Position numbers and translations under genes: made by a program
The notes under the pieces: generated by a model
What the model was told of the DNA's origin: nothing
What the model saw: only the letters and a program-made list of their open reading frames with translations
The model's database searches: none
DNA from: an uncultured Collinsella sp.
GTDB lineage: Bacteria; Actinomycetota; Coriobacteriia; Coriobacteriales; Coriobacteriaceae
NCBI GenBank assembly: GCA_900757595.1
Contig: CAAEOL010000041.1
Span: 34,673 to 98,672 of the forward strand
Direction of reading: 5' to 3'
DNA length: 64,000 nt
In this document: positions 16,611-25,411 of the stretch, one piece after another
How the letters are laid out: every line of letters begins with the position of its first letter
Numbering within the stretch: position 1 is the stretch's first letter

Positions 16611-17813
16611 ATGGACGCCAAGTTTACCGAGCTCGTCGAGCAGCTGAACGGCCTCGATTTTAAGGGCATGTACGGCAGCGACTTCCTGCACACCTGGGAT
16701 AAGACCACCGATGAGCTCAAGGCGCTCTACATCGTCGCCGACGCCCTGCGCGAGCTGCGCGAGAACAACGTTTCGTCCAAGATCTTCGATTCGGGTCTGG
16801 CCGTCTCCCTGTTCCGTGACAACTCCACCCGTACGCGCTTCTCCTTCTCTAAGGCAGCCAACCTGCTCGGCCTTGAGCTGCAGGACCTGGACGAGAAGAA
16901 GTCCCAGATCGCTCACGGCGAGACCGTCCGCGAGACCGCTACCATGATCTCCTTCATGGCCGACGTCATCGGCATCCGCGACGACATGTACATCGGCAAG
17001 GGCGACGCCTACATGGCCGAGGTCTCCGAGTCCGTGCAGCAGGCCTACGAGGATGGCGTTCTGGATCACCGTCCCACGCTCATCTCCCTACAGTCCGACT
17101 CCGATCACCCCACGCAGTCCTCTGCCGACATGCTCTACCTCATCAACGAGTTTGGTGGTCTTGAGAACCTCAAGGGCAAGAAGGTTGCTGTCACCTGGGC
17201 CTATTCGCCCTCTTACGGCAAGCCGCTGTCCTGCCCGCAGTCGCTGATCAGCCTGCTGCCCCGCTTTGGCATGGACGTCACCCTGGCTCACCCCGAGGGC
17301 TACGACCTCATGCCCGAGGTCGTCGAGCGCGCCAAGGTCTATGCCGCCGAGTCCGGCACCACCTTTAAGCAGGTCAACACCATGGCCGAGGCCTTCGAGG
17401 GCGCCGACATCGTGATCCCCAAGAGCTGGGCTCCGTTTGCCGCCATGGAGAAGCGCACCAACCTGTACGCCGAGGGCGACGATGCCGGCATCGCCGCGCT
17501 CGAGAAGGAGCTGCTCGCTCAGAACGCTACGCATCAGGATTGGTGCTCCACGACCGAGCTCATGGAGAAGACCGCCAACGGCCAGGACACCATCTTTATG
17601 CATCCGCTGCCCGCCGACATCTCTGGTGTCTCTTGCGAGCACGGCGAGGTCAACGCCGACGTCTTCGACATGCACCGCGTGGGCATGTACAAGGAGGCCA
17701 GCTACAAGCCGTACGCCATCGCAGCCATGATGTTCCTGCAGAAGGTTGCCGATCCCGCCGCTACCCTCAAGGCCCTCGACGAGCGCAACACCGCCCGTTG
17801 GTTCCAGGCCTAA
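16611..17813 (+). CDS. ygeW: Knotted carbamoyltransferase YgeW
   Basis: A 400-residue transcarbamylase-fold enzyme. The carbamoyl-phosphate motif STRTR (residues 72-76) is followed by FSFS, HPTQ is at 166-169, and HPLPADI is near residue 330. This is the YgeW group, linked to purine/oxalurate-type metabolism, where it may act in the phosphorolysis direction to give carbamoyl phosphate. The ATG at 16611 follows GGAAAGGA; an upstream in-frame start at 16425 lacks support. Its position after ygeY fits the conserved cluster. Confidence 0.93.
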   Translation: MDAKFTELVEQLNGLDFKGMYGSDFLHTWDKTTDELKALYIVADALRELRENNVSSKIFDSGLAVSLFRDNSTRTRFSFSKAANLLGLELQDLDEKKSQIAHGETVRETATMISFMADVIGIRDDMYIGKGDAYMAEVSESVQQAYEDGVLDHRPTLISLQSDSDHPTQSSADMLYLINEFGGLENLKGKKVAVTWAYSPSYGKPLSCPQSLISLLPRFGMDVTLAHPEGYDLMPEVVERAKVYAAESGTTFKQVNTMAEAFEGADIVIPKSWAPFAAMEKRTNLYAEGDDAGIAALEKELLAQNATHQDWCSTTELMEKTANGQDTIFMHPLPADISGVSCEHGEVNADVFDMHRVGMYKEASYKPYAIAAMMFLQKVADPAATLKALDERNTARWFQA

Positions 17814-17836
17814 AGCTGGGTTGAGGTAAGCCATGT

Positions 17837-17875
17837 AAAGGGGGCGCTCTGCCAACCGGCGGGGTGCCCCTTTTT
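17837..17875 (+). terminator. Rho-independent terminator after ygeW
   Basis: The arms 17837-17847 (AAAGGGGGCGC) and 17864-17874 (GTGCCCCTTTT) pair over 11 bp with two GU pairs; the T-run extends to 17875. Confidence 0.8.
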
Positions 17876-17963
17876 GCATCGTGGGCGTGCGGGATAAGCG
17901 CTTTCGATGTAGATGCCCCGCGACGCGAGTTATGGGTACGATGGTTTCAGGGGAGGTATCGCC

Positions 17964-18578
17964 ATGAAACTTGGTTGCGTGATTATGGCTTCGGGCGAGG
18001 GCAAGCGATTTGGCTCTAACAAGATGCTCGCCGATATCTATGACGAGCCGCTGATTGCCCGGACCATTGATTCGGTTCCCCGGGGCTTTGACGTTGTGGT
18101 TTCGACGCGTTGGCCCGAGGTCGCTCGGATTTGCGAGGATAAGCATTGCCCGTGTGTGCTGCACGATGGCGAGCTGCGCAGCGAAAGCGTCCGTGCGGGG
18201 CTTTCGTGGGGAGTCGAACGCAACTGGAAAGGTTGCCTCTTTTTGCCGGGCGACCAGCCGCTCGTGAGTTCGGATTCTTTTGAGGCTATGGTTCGTGCAT
18301 TTGACGAGCGTGGCCGCAAGCATCCGGTGCGCCTTGCGTGCAACGGTGAGCCTTCGAGCCCGGTGATCTTTCCGGCGGAACTGTTCGATGCACTTATGTG
18401 TCTTGAGGGTAAGGACGGCGGCGGTTCGATCCTCAAGGACCGTGCCGACGTGGTGCTGGTCGAGGCGCGTGCCTATGAGCTGTGGGATGTCGATACCGCC
18501 GAGGGGCAGCGACGCATAACGGAGCATATCGCGGCCTGCTCGTATTTTGATCGCGTGGCCAAGTGTATTAATCAATAA
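17964..18578 (+). CDS. MobA-like nucleotidyltransferase (YgfJ/MocA type)
   Basis: A 204-residue NTP-transferase, the size and type that cytidylates molybdopterin for molybdenum hydroxylases. The N-terminal nucleotide loop reads MASGEGKRFGSNKML (about residues 9-23), and FLPGDQPL near residue 95 holds the metal-binding Asp. I chose ATG 17964, with GGGGAGG upstream, over 17913. It sits 8 bp ahead of the hydrolase gene and in the same cluster as yqeB, yqeC and xdhC, so a role in selenium-dependent molybdenum cofactor maturation is likely. E. coli ygfJ/mocA is the closest named relative I can suggest. Confidence 0.85.
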   Translation: MKLGCVIMASGEGKRFGSNKMLADIYDEPLIARTIDSVPRGFDVVVSTRWPEVARICEDKHCPCVLHDGELRSESVRAGLSWGVERNWKGCLFLPGDQPLVSSDSFEAMVRAFDERGRKHPVRLACNGEPSSPVIFPAELFDALMCLEGKDGGGSILKDRADVVLVEARAYELWDVDTAEGQRRITEHIAACSYFDRVAKCINQ

Positions 18579-18586
18579 GGAGCAAC

Positions 18587-19954
18587 ATGATCATCATCAA
18601 AAACGGCGCGCTCGTGACGCCCCAGGGGCTTCGCCGCGCCGATCTTGCCATGGAGGGCGACAAGATTGTGCGGATTGCCGCGGCAATCGAGCCGGGCGAG
18701 GGCGATACCGTCCAGGACGCCACCGACTGTTGGGTGTTCCCCGGCTTTATCGACGGCCACACGCACATGCAGTGCTGGACCGGCATGGATTGGACAGCCG
18801 ATAGCTTTGAGACCGGCACGCGCGCGGCTGCCTGCGGCGGCACGACGACCATCGTGGACTACGCGACGGCCGATCGCGGCGTGACCATGCCCGATGCCCT
18901 GGCCGAGTGGCACCGCCGCGCCGATGGAACCTGCACGGCCAACTATGCCTTTCATATGGCGCTTGCCGAGTGGAACGAGCGCAACCGTGCCGATCTTTCG
19001 GCCATGCGCGAGGCGGGCGTGTCGTCGTTTAAGACCTACTTTGCCTACGACCACCTGCGCTTGGACGATGCCGAGACACTCGAGGTGCTCGAGGAGCTCA
19101 AGCGTATTGGCGGTATCCTGTGCGTGCATTGCGAGAACGGCACGCTCGTGAACGAGCTGCAGAAGCGCGTGTTTGAGCAGGGTATCCACGGGCCCGAGGG
19201 CCATGCGCTCAGCCGTCCAGACGTGTGTGAGGCCGAGGCCGTGAGCCGCCTGCTGTATCTGGCGCACTTGGCCGGGGACGCTCCGGTCAACGTGGTGCAC
19301 CTTTCGACCAAGCTGGGGCTCGAGGCCATTCGCGCTGCCAAGGCGCGCGGGCAGAAGAGCATCTATGTCGAGACCTGCCCTCAGTATCTGATGCTCGACG
19401 ATACCTGCTATCTGGAGCAGGGCGAGGACGGCTTTGCGGGCGCCAAGTATGTGATGAGCCCGCCGCTGCGCCATGCGGGTGACCGTGCGGCACTGCGCGA
19501 GGCGCTTGTGGCTGGCGAGATCGATACTATTGCGACCGATCATTGCAGCTTTAACCTGCACGGGCAAAAGGACCGAGGACGCGATGATTTCCGCGCGATT
19601 CCCAACGGCGGGCCCGGCGTGGAGCATCGTCCCGTTGCGATTGCCACGAGCTTTGAGGGACAGCTGGGTCCCGAGGATCTGTGCCGCTTGATGAGCGAGA
19701 ATCCGGCGCGCGTTTTTGGCATGTATCCGCGCAAGGGCTGTCTTGTCGAGGGCGCCGATGCCGACGTGTGCGTGTGGGATCCGTGCGCGCGTTGGACGAT
19801 CAGCGCCGCGACGCAGCATCAGGCCGTGGACTACACGCCGCTCGAGGGCTTTGAGGTACATGGCCGCGCCAAGGCCGTGTTTGTGAACGGCGTGCTGGCG
19901 GCACGCGACGGCGAGCCCACCGGAGCCCAACCCGGCCGCTACGTGCCCCGCTAA
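18587..19954 (+). CDS. hydA: Dihydropyrimidinase/D-hydantoinase-like amidohydrolase
   Basis: A 455-residue cyclic amidohydrolase (YgeZ/HydA group) that opens hydantoin or dihydropyrimidine rings. Metal ligands: His58 and His60 in DGHTH, the carbamylated lysine likely Lys149 in SSFKTYFAY, a later VHLST segment, and a catalytic Asp in ATDHCSFN. It starts 8 bp after the nucleotidyltransferase gene with GGAGC upstream. In this cluster the substrate is probably a purine-derived ring; which one is not visible from sequence. Confidence 0.9.
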   Translation: MIIIKNGALVTPQGLRRADLAMEGDKIVRIAAAIEPGEGDTVQDATDCWVFPGFIDGHTHMQCWTGMDWTADSFETGTRAAACGGTTTIVDYATADRGVTMPDALAEWHRRADGTCTANYAFHMALAEWNERNRADLSAMREAGVSSFKTYFAYDHLRLDDAETLEVLEELKRIGGILCVHCENGTLVNELQKRVFEQGIHGPEGHALSRPDVCEAEAVSRLLYLAHLAGDAPVNVVHLSTKLGLEAIRAAKARGQKSIYVETCPQYLMLDDTCYLEQGEDGFAGAKYVMSPPLRHAGDRAALREALVAGEIDTIATDHCSFNLHGQKDRGRDDFRAIPNGGPGVEHRPVAIATSFEGQLGPEDLCRLMSENPARVFGMYPRKGCLVEGADADVCVWDPCARWTISAATQHQAVDYTPLEGFEVHGRAKAVFVNGVLAARDGEPTGAQPGRYVPR

Positions 19955-19994
19955 CGGGAAGACCGCCGGGGTAGCTAATTTGGGAGATGATTTT

Positions 19995-20028
19995 TTGGGA
20001 CGGGGTAGCAAAAAGAGCCCCGTCCCAA
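19995..20028. terminator. Bidirectional terminator between hydA and yqeC
   Basis: The arms 19995-20005 (TTGGGACGGGG) and 20018-20028 are perfect 11-bp complements. An outer 18-bp imperfect repeat (about 19970-19987 with 20023-20040, one mismatch) extends the symmetry. A run of six T precedes it for the minus strand reading inwards. The genes on both sides converge here. Confidence 0.75.
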
Positions 20029-20033
20029 ATTTG

Positions 20034-20771
20034 CTACCCCTGGAGGCTGGTGGCGATGAGGGGGCGGTTGAGGGCTGCCTCGAAGCGATCTGCCATTGTT
20101 GGGTCGGCAAGCGTGTCGGCTTGGTTGAGCATGATACGGGCATTGTTGAGGTTCAGCATCTGCAGCTCGGCATTGAGCACCTGGGCGACGCGCTCTGGGG
20201 TGGCAGCGTCGGTGGGCTCGCAGCCGCAGCGCTCGCAGAAGAGCTCGGGGCGGTGGACAACCTCGGCGACGGGCTTGCCCAGCCCCGAGGCGCCGACGAC
20301 CCAGACAACGTTTGTCGCGGCGGCGGGAATTACCGGCTCCCAGGCGGCATGTGCCTTGAGCGGGAGTCGCTTGCTGCCATCTGCCTCGGCCAACACATAG
20401 TCAAAGCGCTGCGCCAGCTGGTCGAGCGGCTCAGCGGGGGCGGAGAGCTTGCCTGTCTCCGGGTCCAAAACACCCGTCTGGCAGATGCTTCCGCGGACAA
20501 GTCCCGCGCATGCCTCGCAGGTGCAGCCGGGAACATGTAGGGTCCCCGGCTTCCAAGGCGCGGCGTCCAGGCGACGGCTCGACCCGTCCCATGGCACGCC
20601 GGCGACGGGAAACATGTGCGTGGTGGTACAGAGGAGCACGCGGCCGCCAGCGCGCATGAGCTCGAGACCCAGCGTCTTCAGCAGCGTCGACTTGCCGCCA
20701 CTGCCGATAATCGCGGTAATGCCCGGCTCGATCCTGAGCGCGGAGGCAAGATTGCCGCTAACCGTTTCCAT
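20034..20771 (-). CDS. yqeC: Selenium cofactor biosynthesis protein YqeC
   Basis: A 245-residue P-loop protein with GSGGKSTLLK near residue 23 and LLCTTTHMF near residue 47, the hallmarks of YqeC. The family is tied by genome context to selenium-dependent molybdenum hydroxylases and is thought to act in making the selenium cofactor; the reaction is not settled. A CEAC motif near residue 83 adds cysteines. It diverges from yqeB with about 100 bp between them, and is convergent with hydA. Confidence 0.9.
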   Translation of the reverse strand: METVSGNLASALRIEPGITAIIGSGGKSTLLKTLGLELMRAGGRVLLCTTTHMFPVAGVPWDGSSRRLDAAPWKPGTLHVPGCTCEACAGLVRGSICQTGVLDPETGKLSAPAEPLDQLAQRFDYVLAEADGSKRLPLKAHAAWEPVIPAAATNVVWVVGASGLGKPVAEVVHRPELFCERCGCEPTDAATPERVAQVLNAELQMLNLNNARIMLNQADTLADPTMADRFEAALNRPLIATSLQG

Positions 20772-20873
20772 CTGTTCACCGCCGTATAATACTGTGATAA
20801 TAAATAATCATCAGAGTAGCGGCCGAACCGCTTTTGCTCTGCTCAAACCGTAGCACAGGGAGGTACCCCGGGA

Positions 20874-21668
20874 ATGCTCGTTTATGTTCGCGGCGCCGGC
20901 GATATCGCCACGGGCGTCGCCGCTCGCTTGGTGCGCGCCGGCGTTTCGGTCGTTATGGCCGATATCGCGGTTCCCACGTGCATCCGCCGCACAATCTGTT
21001 TTTGCGAGGCCATTCGCCTGGGCGAGGTCGAGGTCGAAGGCATTCGCGCTCGCTTGGCACGGACGCCGGCTGAGGCGCTTGAGATTACCGAGGCTGGAGA
21101 CGTCGCCGTTGTGGTGGACCCTCAGGCCAAGATGCTCGGCGAGCTGAAACCCGCGGCTGTGGTCGACGCGATTTTGGCTAAGCGCAACTTGGGCACCACG
21201 CGCGACATGGCGCCTGCCGTCATCGCTGTGGGGCCGGGCTTTACCGCGCCGGTTGACTGCGACGCCGTGGTCGAGACCATGCGCGGGCATTTTCTCGGCC
21301 GTGTCATTACCCAAGGTTCGCCCCAGCCCAACACGGGCGTGCCGGGCATTATCGCCGGCTATGGCAAGGAACGTGTTATCCACAGCCCCGCCGCCGGCGT
21401 GTTTCGGTCCGACCGCGCAATCGGCGACATCGTGAGCGCCGGAGACGTGATTGGCTACGCGGGCGATACGCCCATGTGTACGCAGATCGATGGCTGTCTG
21501 CGTGGGCTTTTGGCGAACGGCGTGCAAGTGACCGAGGGCTTTAAATGCGCCGATGTCGATCCGCGCGGTGACGCCAGCTATATCAACTATATTTCGGACA
21601 AGGCGACGTCGGTCGGCGGCGGCGTGCTCGAGGCACTCGCTATGCTCACCGATGTCTTTAGAGGATAG
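20874..21668 (+). CDS. yqeB: Selenium-dependent molybdenum cofactor protein YqeB (EF2563 type)
   Basis: A 264-residue member of the YqeB family. The N-terminal Rossmann-like loop reads VRGAGDIATGVA (about residues 4-15). PGFTAPVDCDAVVETMRG near residue 122 and a biotinyl-like C-terminal part (HSPAAGVF to IGYAGDTP) follow. Known only through association with selenium-dependent xanthine dehydrogenase-type enzymes. The start has GGGAGG upstream. The xdhC-family gene follows after 9 bp. Confidence 0.9.
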   Translation: MLVYVRGAGDIATGVAARLVRAGVSVVMADIAVPTCIRRTICFCEAIRLGEVEVEGIRARLARTPAEALEITEAGDVAVVVDPQAKMLGELKPAAVVDAILAKRNLGTTRDMAPAVIAVGPGFTAPVDCDAVVETMRGHFLGRVITQGSPQPNTGVPGIIAGYGKERVIHSPAAGVFRSDRAIGDIVSAGDVIGYAGDTPMCTQIDGCLRGLLANGVQVTEGFKCADVDPRGDASYINYISDKATSVGGGVLEALAMLTDVFRG

Positions 21669-21677
21669 AAGGCGGCA

Positions 21678-22721
21678 ATGGAAAAGCTCGATGTGGTGAA
21701 TGCTGCGCTTGGCGCTCTGAAGGCCGGTAAGACGTGCGAGCTGGTGGTAGTTGCCGGCACGGCAGGGTCATCGCCGCGCGGTGTGGGCGCCTGGATGGCC
21801 GTCTTTGCCGATGGCAGCCAAGCGGGCACCATCGGCGGCGGCAAAATCGAGCTCTTTACGCTGGACGAGGCTCGCGAGCTGCTGGCCGGGGGTAAATCGC
21901 GTCTGGTCCGCTACACCATGGGCGGCGAGAACTCCGATACCGGCATGATCTGCGGCGGAGCTATCTGCCTGTGCTACCTGCATCTGGATGCGACCCAGGC
22001 ACCGTTGCTCCAGTCGGTTGCCGACGTCTTGGCGTATCGACGCATCGGCGACTTCACCATCGATTTTGAGCCGTTTATCGCAAACGCGCTCGAAGGCGAT
22101 GTTGCCGAATACCATGGCGAGGAATCGCGCCGCACCATTGCGGGCTGCCCCGGGCTTTCGCTGGTGGAGGAGGGGAGTAAGGTCACCTATACCAACGCTG
22201 CCTCCGAGATTCCCCCGGCGCACATCGAGACGCTCTGCCCCGAGGGTCTGACCTACATCTTTGGCTGCGGGCACGTGGGCGCCGCGACGGCACGCGTGCT
22301 CACGGCGGCGGGCTTTGCCGTCGTGGCGTGCGATGACCGCCCCGGCACGCTGACGCCCGAATGGGTGCCCGGTGTCTACGATCGTCGCCTGGTCGACTAC
22401 AAGAACCTTGCTGAGCAGTGCCCCATCGGCCCGCGCGACTTGGTGGTCGTGGCAACAGCAGGCCACAAGTCCGATATCGATGTGGTGATTCAGGCCATGC
22501 GCGCCAAGCCTGCCTATCTGGGTTGCTTGGGTTCGCGCCGCAAGACGGCCTTTGTGCGGGCCCGCTTGGAGCAGGAGGGCTTTGCGCAGGACCAGATCGA
22601 CGAGCTGCACCTGCCGATCGGTGTCGCCATCGAAGCCGAGGACCCCGAGGAGATCGCCATCTCCATAGCCGCCGAAATGATCCACCTGCGCCGCACCAAG
22701 CTCGTCCCCCGCAAGCGCTAG
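21678..22721 (+). CDS. xdhC: XdhC/CoxI-family molybdenum hydroxylase accessory protein
   Basis: A 347-residue XdhC-family protein. The N-terminal XdhC/CoxI part has TAGSSPRGVGAWM and GTIGGGKIE (about residues 33-60). The C-terminal Rossmann part has IFGCGHVGAATARVL near residue 195 and ATAGHKSD near 258. Family members bind the molybdenum cofactor and help load it into xanthine dehydrogenase-type enzymes. It follows yqeB by 9 bp in the same operon. The hydroxylase it would serve is not in this window. Confidence 0.85.
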   Translation: MEKLDVVNAALGALKAGKTCELVVVAGTAGSSPRGVGAWMAVFADGSQAGTIGGGKIELFTLDEARELLAGGKSRLVRYTMGGENSDTGMICGGAICLCYLHLDATQAPLLQSVADVLAYRRIGDFTIDFEPFIANALEGDVAEYHGEESRRTIAGCPGLSLVEEGSKVTYTNAASEIPPAHIETLCPEGLTYIFGCGHVGAATARVLTAAGFAVVACDDRPGTLTPEWVPGVYDRRLVDYKNLAEQCPIGPRDLVVVATAGHKSDIDVVIQAMRAKPAYLGCLGSRRKTAFVRARLEQEGFAQDQIDELHLPIGVAIEAEDPEEIAISIAAEMIHLRRTKLVPRKR

Positions 22722-22848
22722 TCGCATCCCAAATGAGCTGCCCCAGCCCTCTGCCGCATGCGGGTCAAAATACTACCTGTGCCATATGCCCTATAATGTC
22801 CGCCCGTTGAGCGGCATGGGGCCGCTGCCTAGGGTATGGGAGGCGCAA

Positions 22849-24162
22849 ATGGCAGAGTCAGCAGCAGGGGACGCCCTGTTCGAGCGTACGGGAAAAGTTT
22901 CGTTTGTGCAGGTATTGCCCCATGCACTGCAGCATGTGCTGGCGGCATTCGCGGGTATCGTCACGCCCGCTATCATCATCGCGTCGGTCTGTGGCTTTAC
23001 CCCTCAAGAGGAAGCCGCTGTCATCCAGGCGTCGCTCGTCCTCTCGGCGCTCGACATTTTCCTTCAACAGTTCCCCATAAAAGGTGTCGTCGGTTCGGGC
23101 CTGCCCATCGTGATGGGCGCGAGCTTCACCTTCGTGCCGGCGCTCAAGGCGGTCGGTCTCGAGCTTGGCTTTGAGGCCGTGCTGGGCGCCCAGGTAATCG
23201 GTGGCGCGCTCGTCGTGCTCTTCGGCCTGCTGTTTAGGCGCGTGAGTTTTCTGTTCCCGGCCCCGGTGCTCGGCACCGTCATCTTTGTCATTGGCCTGTC
23301 TCTGTGCCCGGTCGCTGTGGCTTCTATGGCGGGCGGGGAGGGCGCGGCCGATTTTGGCAGTGTCACCAACTGGGCCGTCGCGCTCGTGACGTTTGTCGTC
23401 ACCTTTATGGCCGGTAACTACGGCAAGGGCGCGCTTAGGCTGGGCAGCATTCTGGCCGGTATCTGCGCGGGCTTTGTTTTGGCTGCGGTGTTGGGCATGG
23501 TCGATTTCTCGGCAATCGCGACCGCCAGCTGGTTTGCTCCGCCTGCCCTGGGCACCCATCGCCTGGTGTTCGACCCGGCCGCGTGCGCCGTCGTGGGCGT
23601 TGTCGCCATTGTCAACGCCGTGCAGGTCATGGGCGAGTTTGCCGCTGTGTCGTCCGCTGCGCTCGATGCCCCTGCGACCGATAGCCAGATCTCGGGTGGC
23701 CTGATCGCCAACGGCCTGGTCGGTATGCTGTCGGGCTTTTTAGGCGGCGTCCCCACGGCAACCTTTGGCCAGAATGTGGGCATTATCGCCGAGAACAAGG
23801 TTGTCAACCGCATGGTCTTTACGCTTGCCGCCGCCATCTTGCTCATCGCGGGCCTGCTGCCCAAGTGCGCGGCAGTGCTCACGTCCATTCCGCAGCCGGT
23901 AATCGGCGGCGCCACGATCGGCGTGTTCGCAACCATCGGCATGAACGGTGTGGTCATGTTTGCCCGCCACGGCCTGTCTCAGCGCGATACCACGCTCATG
24001 GGTCTCTCTATCGCCTTTGGCACGGGCATTGAGCGCACGGCCGGCGCGCTTGCCGGCGCTGGATTCCCCGCATGGGTCGGCACCGTCTTTGGCGGATCCT
24101 CCATTGCCGTCGCCGCACTTGTCGCCGTTGTCCTCAACCTGGTCCTGCCTCGCCAAAAATAA
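22849..24162 (+). CDS. Uracil/xanthine-type NCS2 permease
   Basis: A 437-residue membrane transporter of the nucleobase/ascorbate (NCS2) family with about 12-14 hydrophobic segments. The signature region near residues 285-305 (GLVGMLSGFLGGVPTATFGQN) and a conserved VMGEFAAVSS are present. I chose ATG 22849, which follows GGGAGG, over 22786. Placed at the end of the purine cluster, it most likely imports xanthine or uric acid. A long palindromic terminator follows at 24176. Confidence 0.9.
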   Translation: MAESAAGDALFERTGKVSFVQVLPHALQHVLAAFAGIVTPAIIIASVCGFTPQEEAAVIQASLVLSALDIFLQQFPIKGVVGSGLPIVMGASFTFVPALKAVGLELGFEAVLGAQVIGGALVVLFGLLFRRVSFLFPAPVLGTVIFVIGLSLCPVAVASMAGGEGAADFGSVTNWAVALVTFVVTFMAGNYGKGALRLGSILAGICAGFVLAAVLGMVDFSAIATASWFAPPALGTHRLVFDPAACAVVGVVAIVNAVQVMGEFAAVSSAALDAPATDSQISGGLIANGLVGMLSGFLGGVPTATFGQNVGIIAENKVVNRMVFTLAAAILLIAGLLPKCAAVLTSIPQPVIGGATIGVFATIGMNGVVMFARHGLSQRDTTLMGLSIAFGTGIERTAGALAGAGFPAWVGTVFGGSSIAVAALVAVVLNLVLPRQK

Positions 24163-24175
24163 CGCCCCATATATG

Positions 24176-24249
24176 AGTTGCGGTGAAATACGGACTGTTT
24201 AAGCCTGTTAGGCCGCCAAACAGTCCCTATTTCACCGCAACTGCTTTTT
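24176..24249 (+). terminator. Long palindromic terminator after the permease
   Basis: 24176-24190 pairs perfectly with 24228-24242 (15 bp). After one C-C mismatch, 24192-24200 pairs with 24218-24226 (9 bp), and the loop can form 4 more pairs. A run of five T follows. At about 29 pairs it is much longer than a usual terminator and may be a dispersed palindromic element. Confidence 0.8.
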
Positions 24250-24303
24250 GGGACCCATTTGTGCGGGGGAGTTGTGGAGTTGTGCAGGCAGACGAGGTTT
24301 TTC

Positions 24304-24332
24304 TGGAAATACACACCCAATGCGCGTATAGT
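24304..24332 (+). promoter_or_regulatory. Predicted promoter of the rplE-secY ribosomal operon
   Basis: TGGAAA (24304-24309), a 17-bp spacer and TATAGT (24327-24332). It lies about 138 bp upstream of rplE and after the long terminator, so the ribosomal genes have their own start. Confidence 0.5.
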
Positions 24333-24469
24333 ACCGATTGTTTTGTCGGCTCCTGCTGCGTCGAGTCCAAACCGCAAAATGCCATGAGCGGCGCGGATGC
24401 AGTCAGGAGGCACGAGGACAACCCACCGTGGCCACGCCCCGTGCTTAAAACCCCAAGAAGGAGTGAACA

Positions 24470-25027
24470 ATGGCAGAAGAGAAGTATGTGCCGCGTCTGA
24501 AGACCAAGTACAACAACGAGGTCAAGCAGCAGCTTCAGGACAAGTTCCAGTACGAGAACGTCATGATGATCCCCAAGTTTGAGAAGATCGTCGTGAACAT
24601 GGGTGTCGGCGAGGCCGCTACCGATTCCAAGGCCATCGACGGTGCCGTGCGCGACCTGCGCGCCATCACCGGCCAGCAGCCGATGATCACCCGTGCCCGC
24701 AAGTCCATCGCTACCTTCCGCCTGCGCGCTGGTATGCCGATCGGCTGCAAGGTTACCCTGCGTGGCGACCGTATGTGGGAGTTCTTCGATCGTCTGACCT
24801 CCGTCGCGATCCCCCGTATCCGCGACTTCCGCGGCATCTCCGCCAAGAGCTTCGACGGCCGTGGTAACTTCTCCATGGGCGTCACCGAGCAGCTCATCTT
24901 CCCCGAGATCGACTTCGACTCCGTCGATCACCAGCGTGGTATGGACATCACTTTCGTGACCACCGCCAACACCGATGAGGAGGCCAAGGCCCTTCTGGAC
25001 GCCTTCGGTTTCCCGTTCAAGAAATAG
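24470..25027 (+). CDS. rplE: 50S ribosomal protein L5
   Basis: uL5, a 5S rRNA-binding protein of the central protuberance. It is 185 residues, the normal size, with a typical core (KIVVNMGVGEA near residue 34, then PMITRARKSIATFR and GMDITFVTTA near the end). It starts after AAGAAGGAG. This is the first gene of the ribosomal block here; L24 and L14 are not upstream, which is unusual. Confidence 0.97.
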   Translation: MAEEKYVPRLKTKYNNEVKQQLQDKFQYENVMMIPKFEKIVVNMGVGEAATDSKAIDGAVRDLRAITGQQPMITRARKSIATFRLRAGMPIGCKVTLRGDRMWEFFDRLTSVAIPRIRDFRGISAKSFDGRGNFSMGVTEQLIFPEIDFDSVDHQRGMDITFVTTANTDEEAKALLDAFGFPFKK

Positions 25028-25106
25028 GTTCACCTGCCCTATAAGCGCCGTTCCCACAAGGGGGCGGCGCTTGGGGCGAACAATACTCTATGTGAGGAGG
25101 ATATAA

Positions 25107-25292
25107 GTGGCTAAGACATCGATGATCGTCAAGTGCAATCGCAAGCAGAAGTTCTCTACTCGTGAGTACACGCGCTGCCAGCGCTGCGGCCGTCCGCACT
25201 CTGTGTACCGCAAGTTCGGCCTGTGCCGTGTCTGCTTCCGCGAGCTTGCACTCAAGGGCGAGCTTCCCGGCGTTAAGAAGGCCAGCTGGTAA
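25107..25292 (+). CDS. rpsZ: 30S ribosomal protein S14, zinc type
   Basis: The short, zinc-binding form of uS14, 61 residues. The two CxxC pairs (CQRC and CRVC, about residues 24-27 and 40-43) form the zinc site. It begins with GTG after GAGGAGGATATAA. It lies between rplE and rpsH, the usual place. Confidence 0.96.
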   Translation: MAKTSMIVKCNRKQKFSTREYTRCQRCGRPHSVYRKFGLCRVCFRELALKGELPGVKKASW

Positions 25293-25411
25293 GTCACTAC
25301 CAGCGTTTCAAGCATCAGTTTGGAACAGGGAAAACGCGCTAAAAAGGCTTTGCCGTTAAGGGCGGCGAAGAACCAAGAGCACGTGTTCATCAAGAACGAA
25401 GGAGAATCTGT

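Larger units (their letters stand above)
24163..24469. other. Junction region between the purine cluster and rplE
   Basis: It holds a long palindrome with T-run (24176-24249), a promoter (24304-24332) and an untranslated leader of about 130 nt ending in AAGGAG. I see no remnant of rplX or rplN, which normally precede rplE. Confidence 0.6.
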
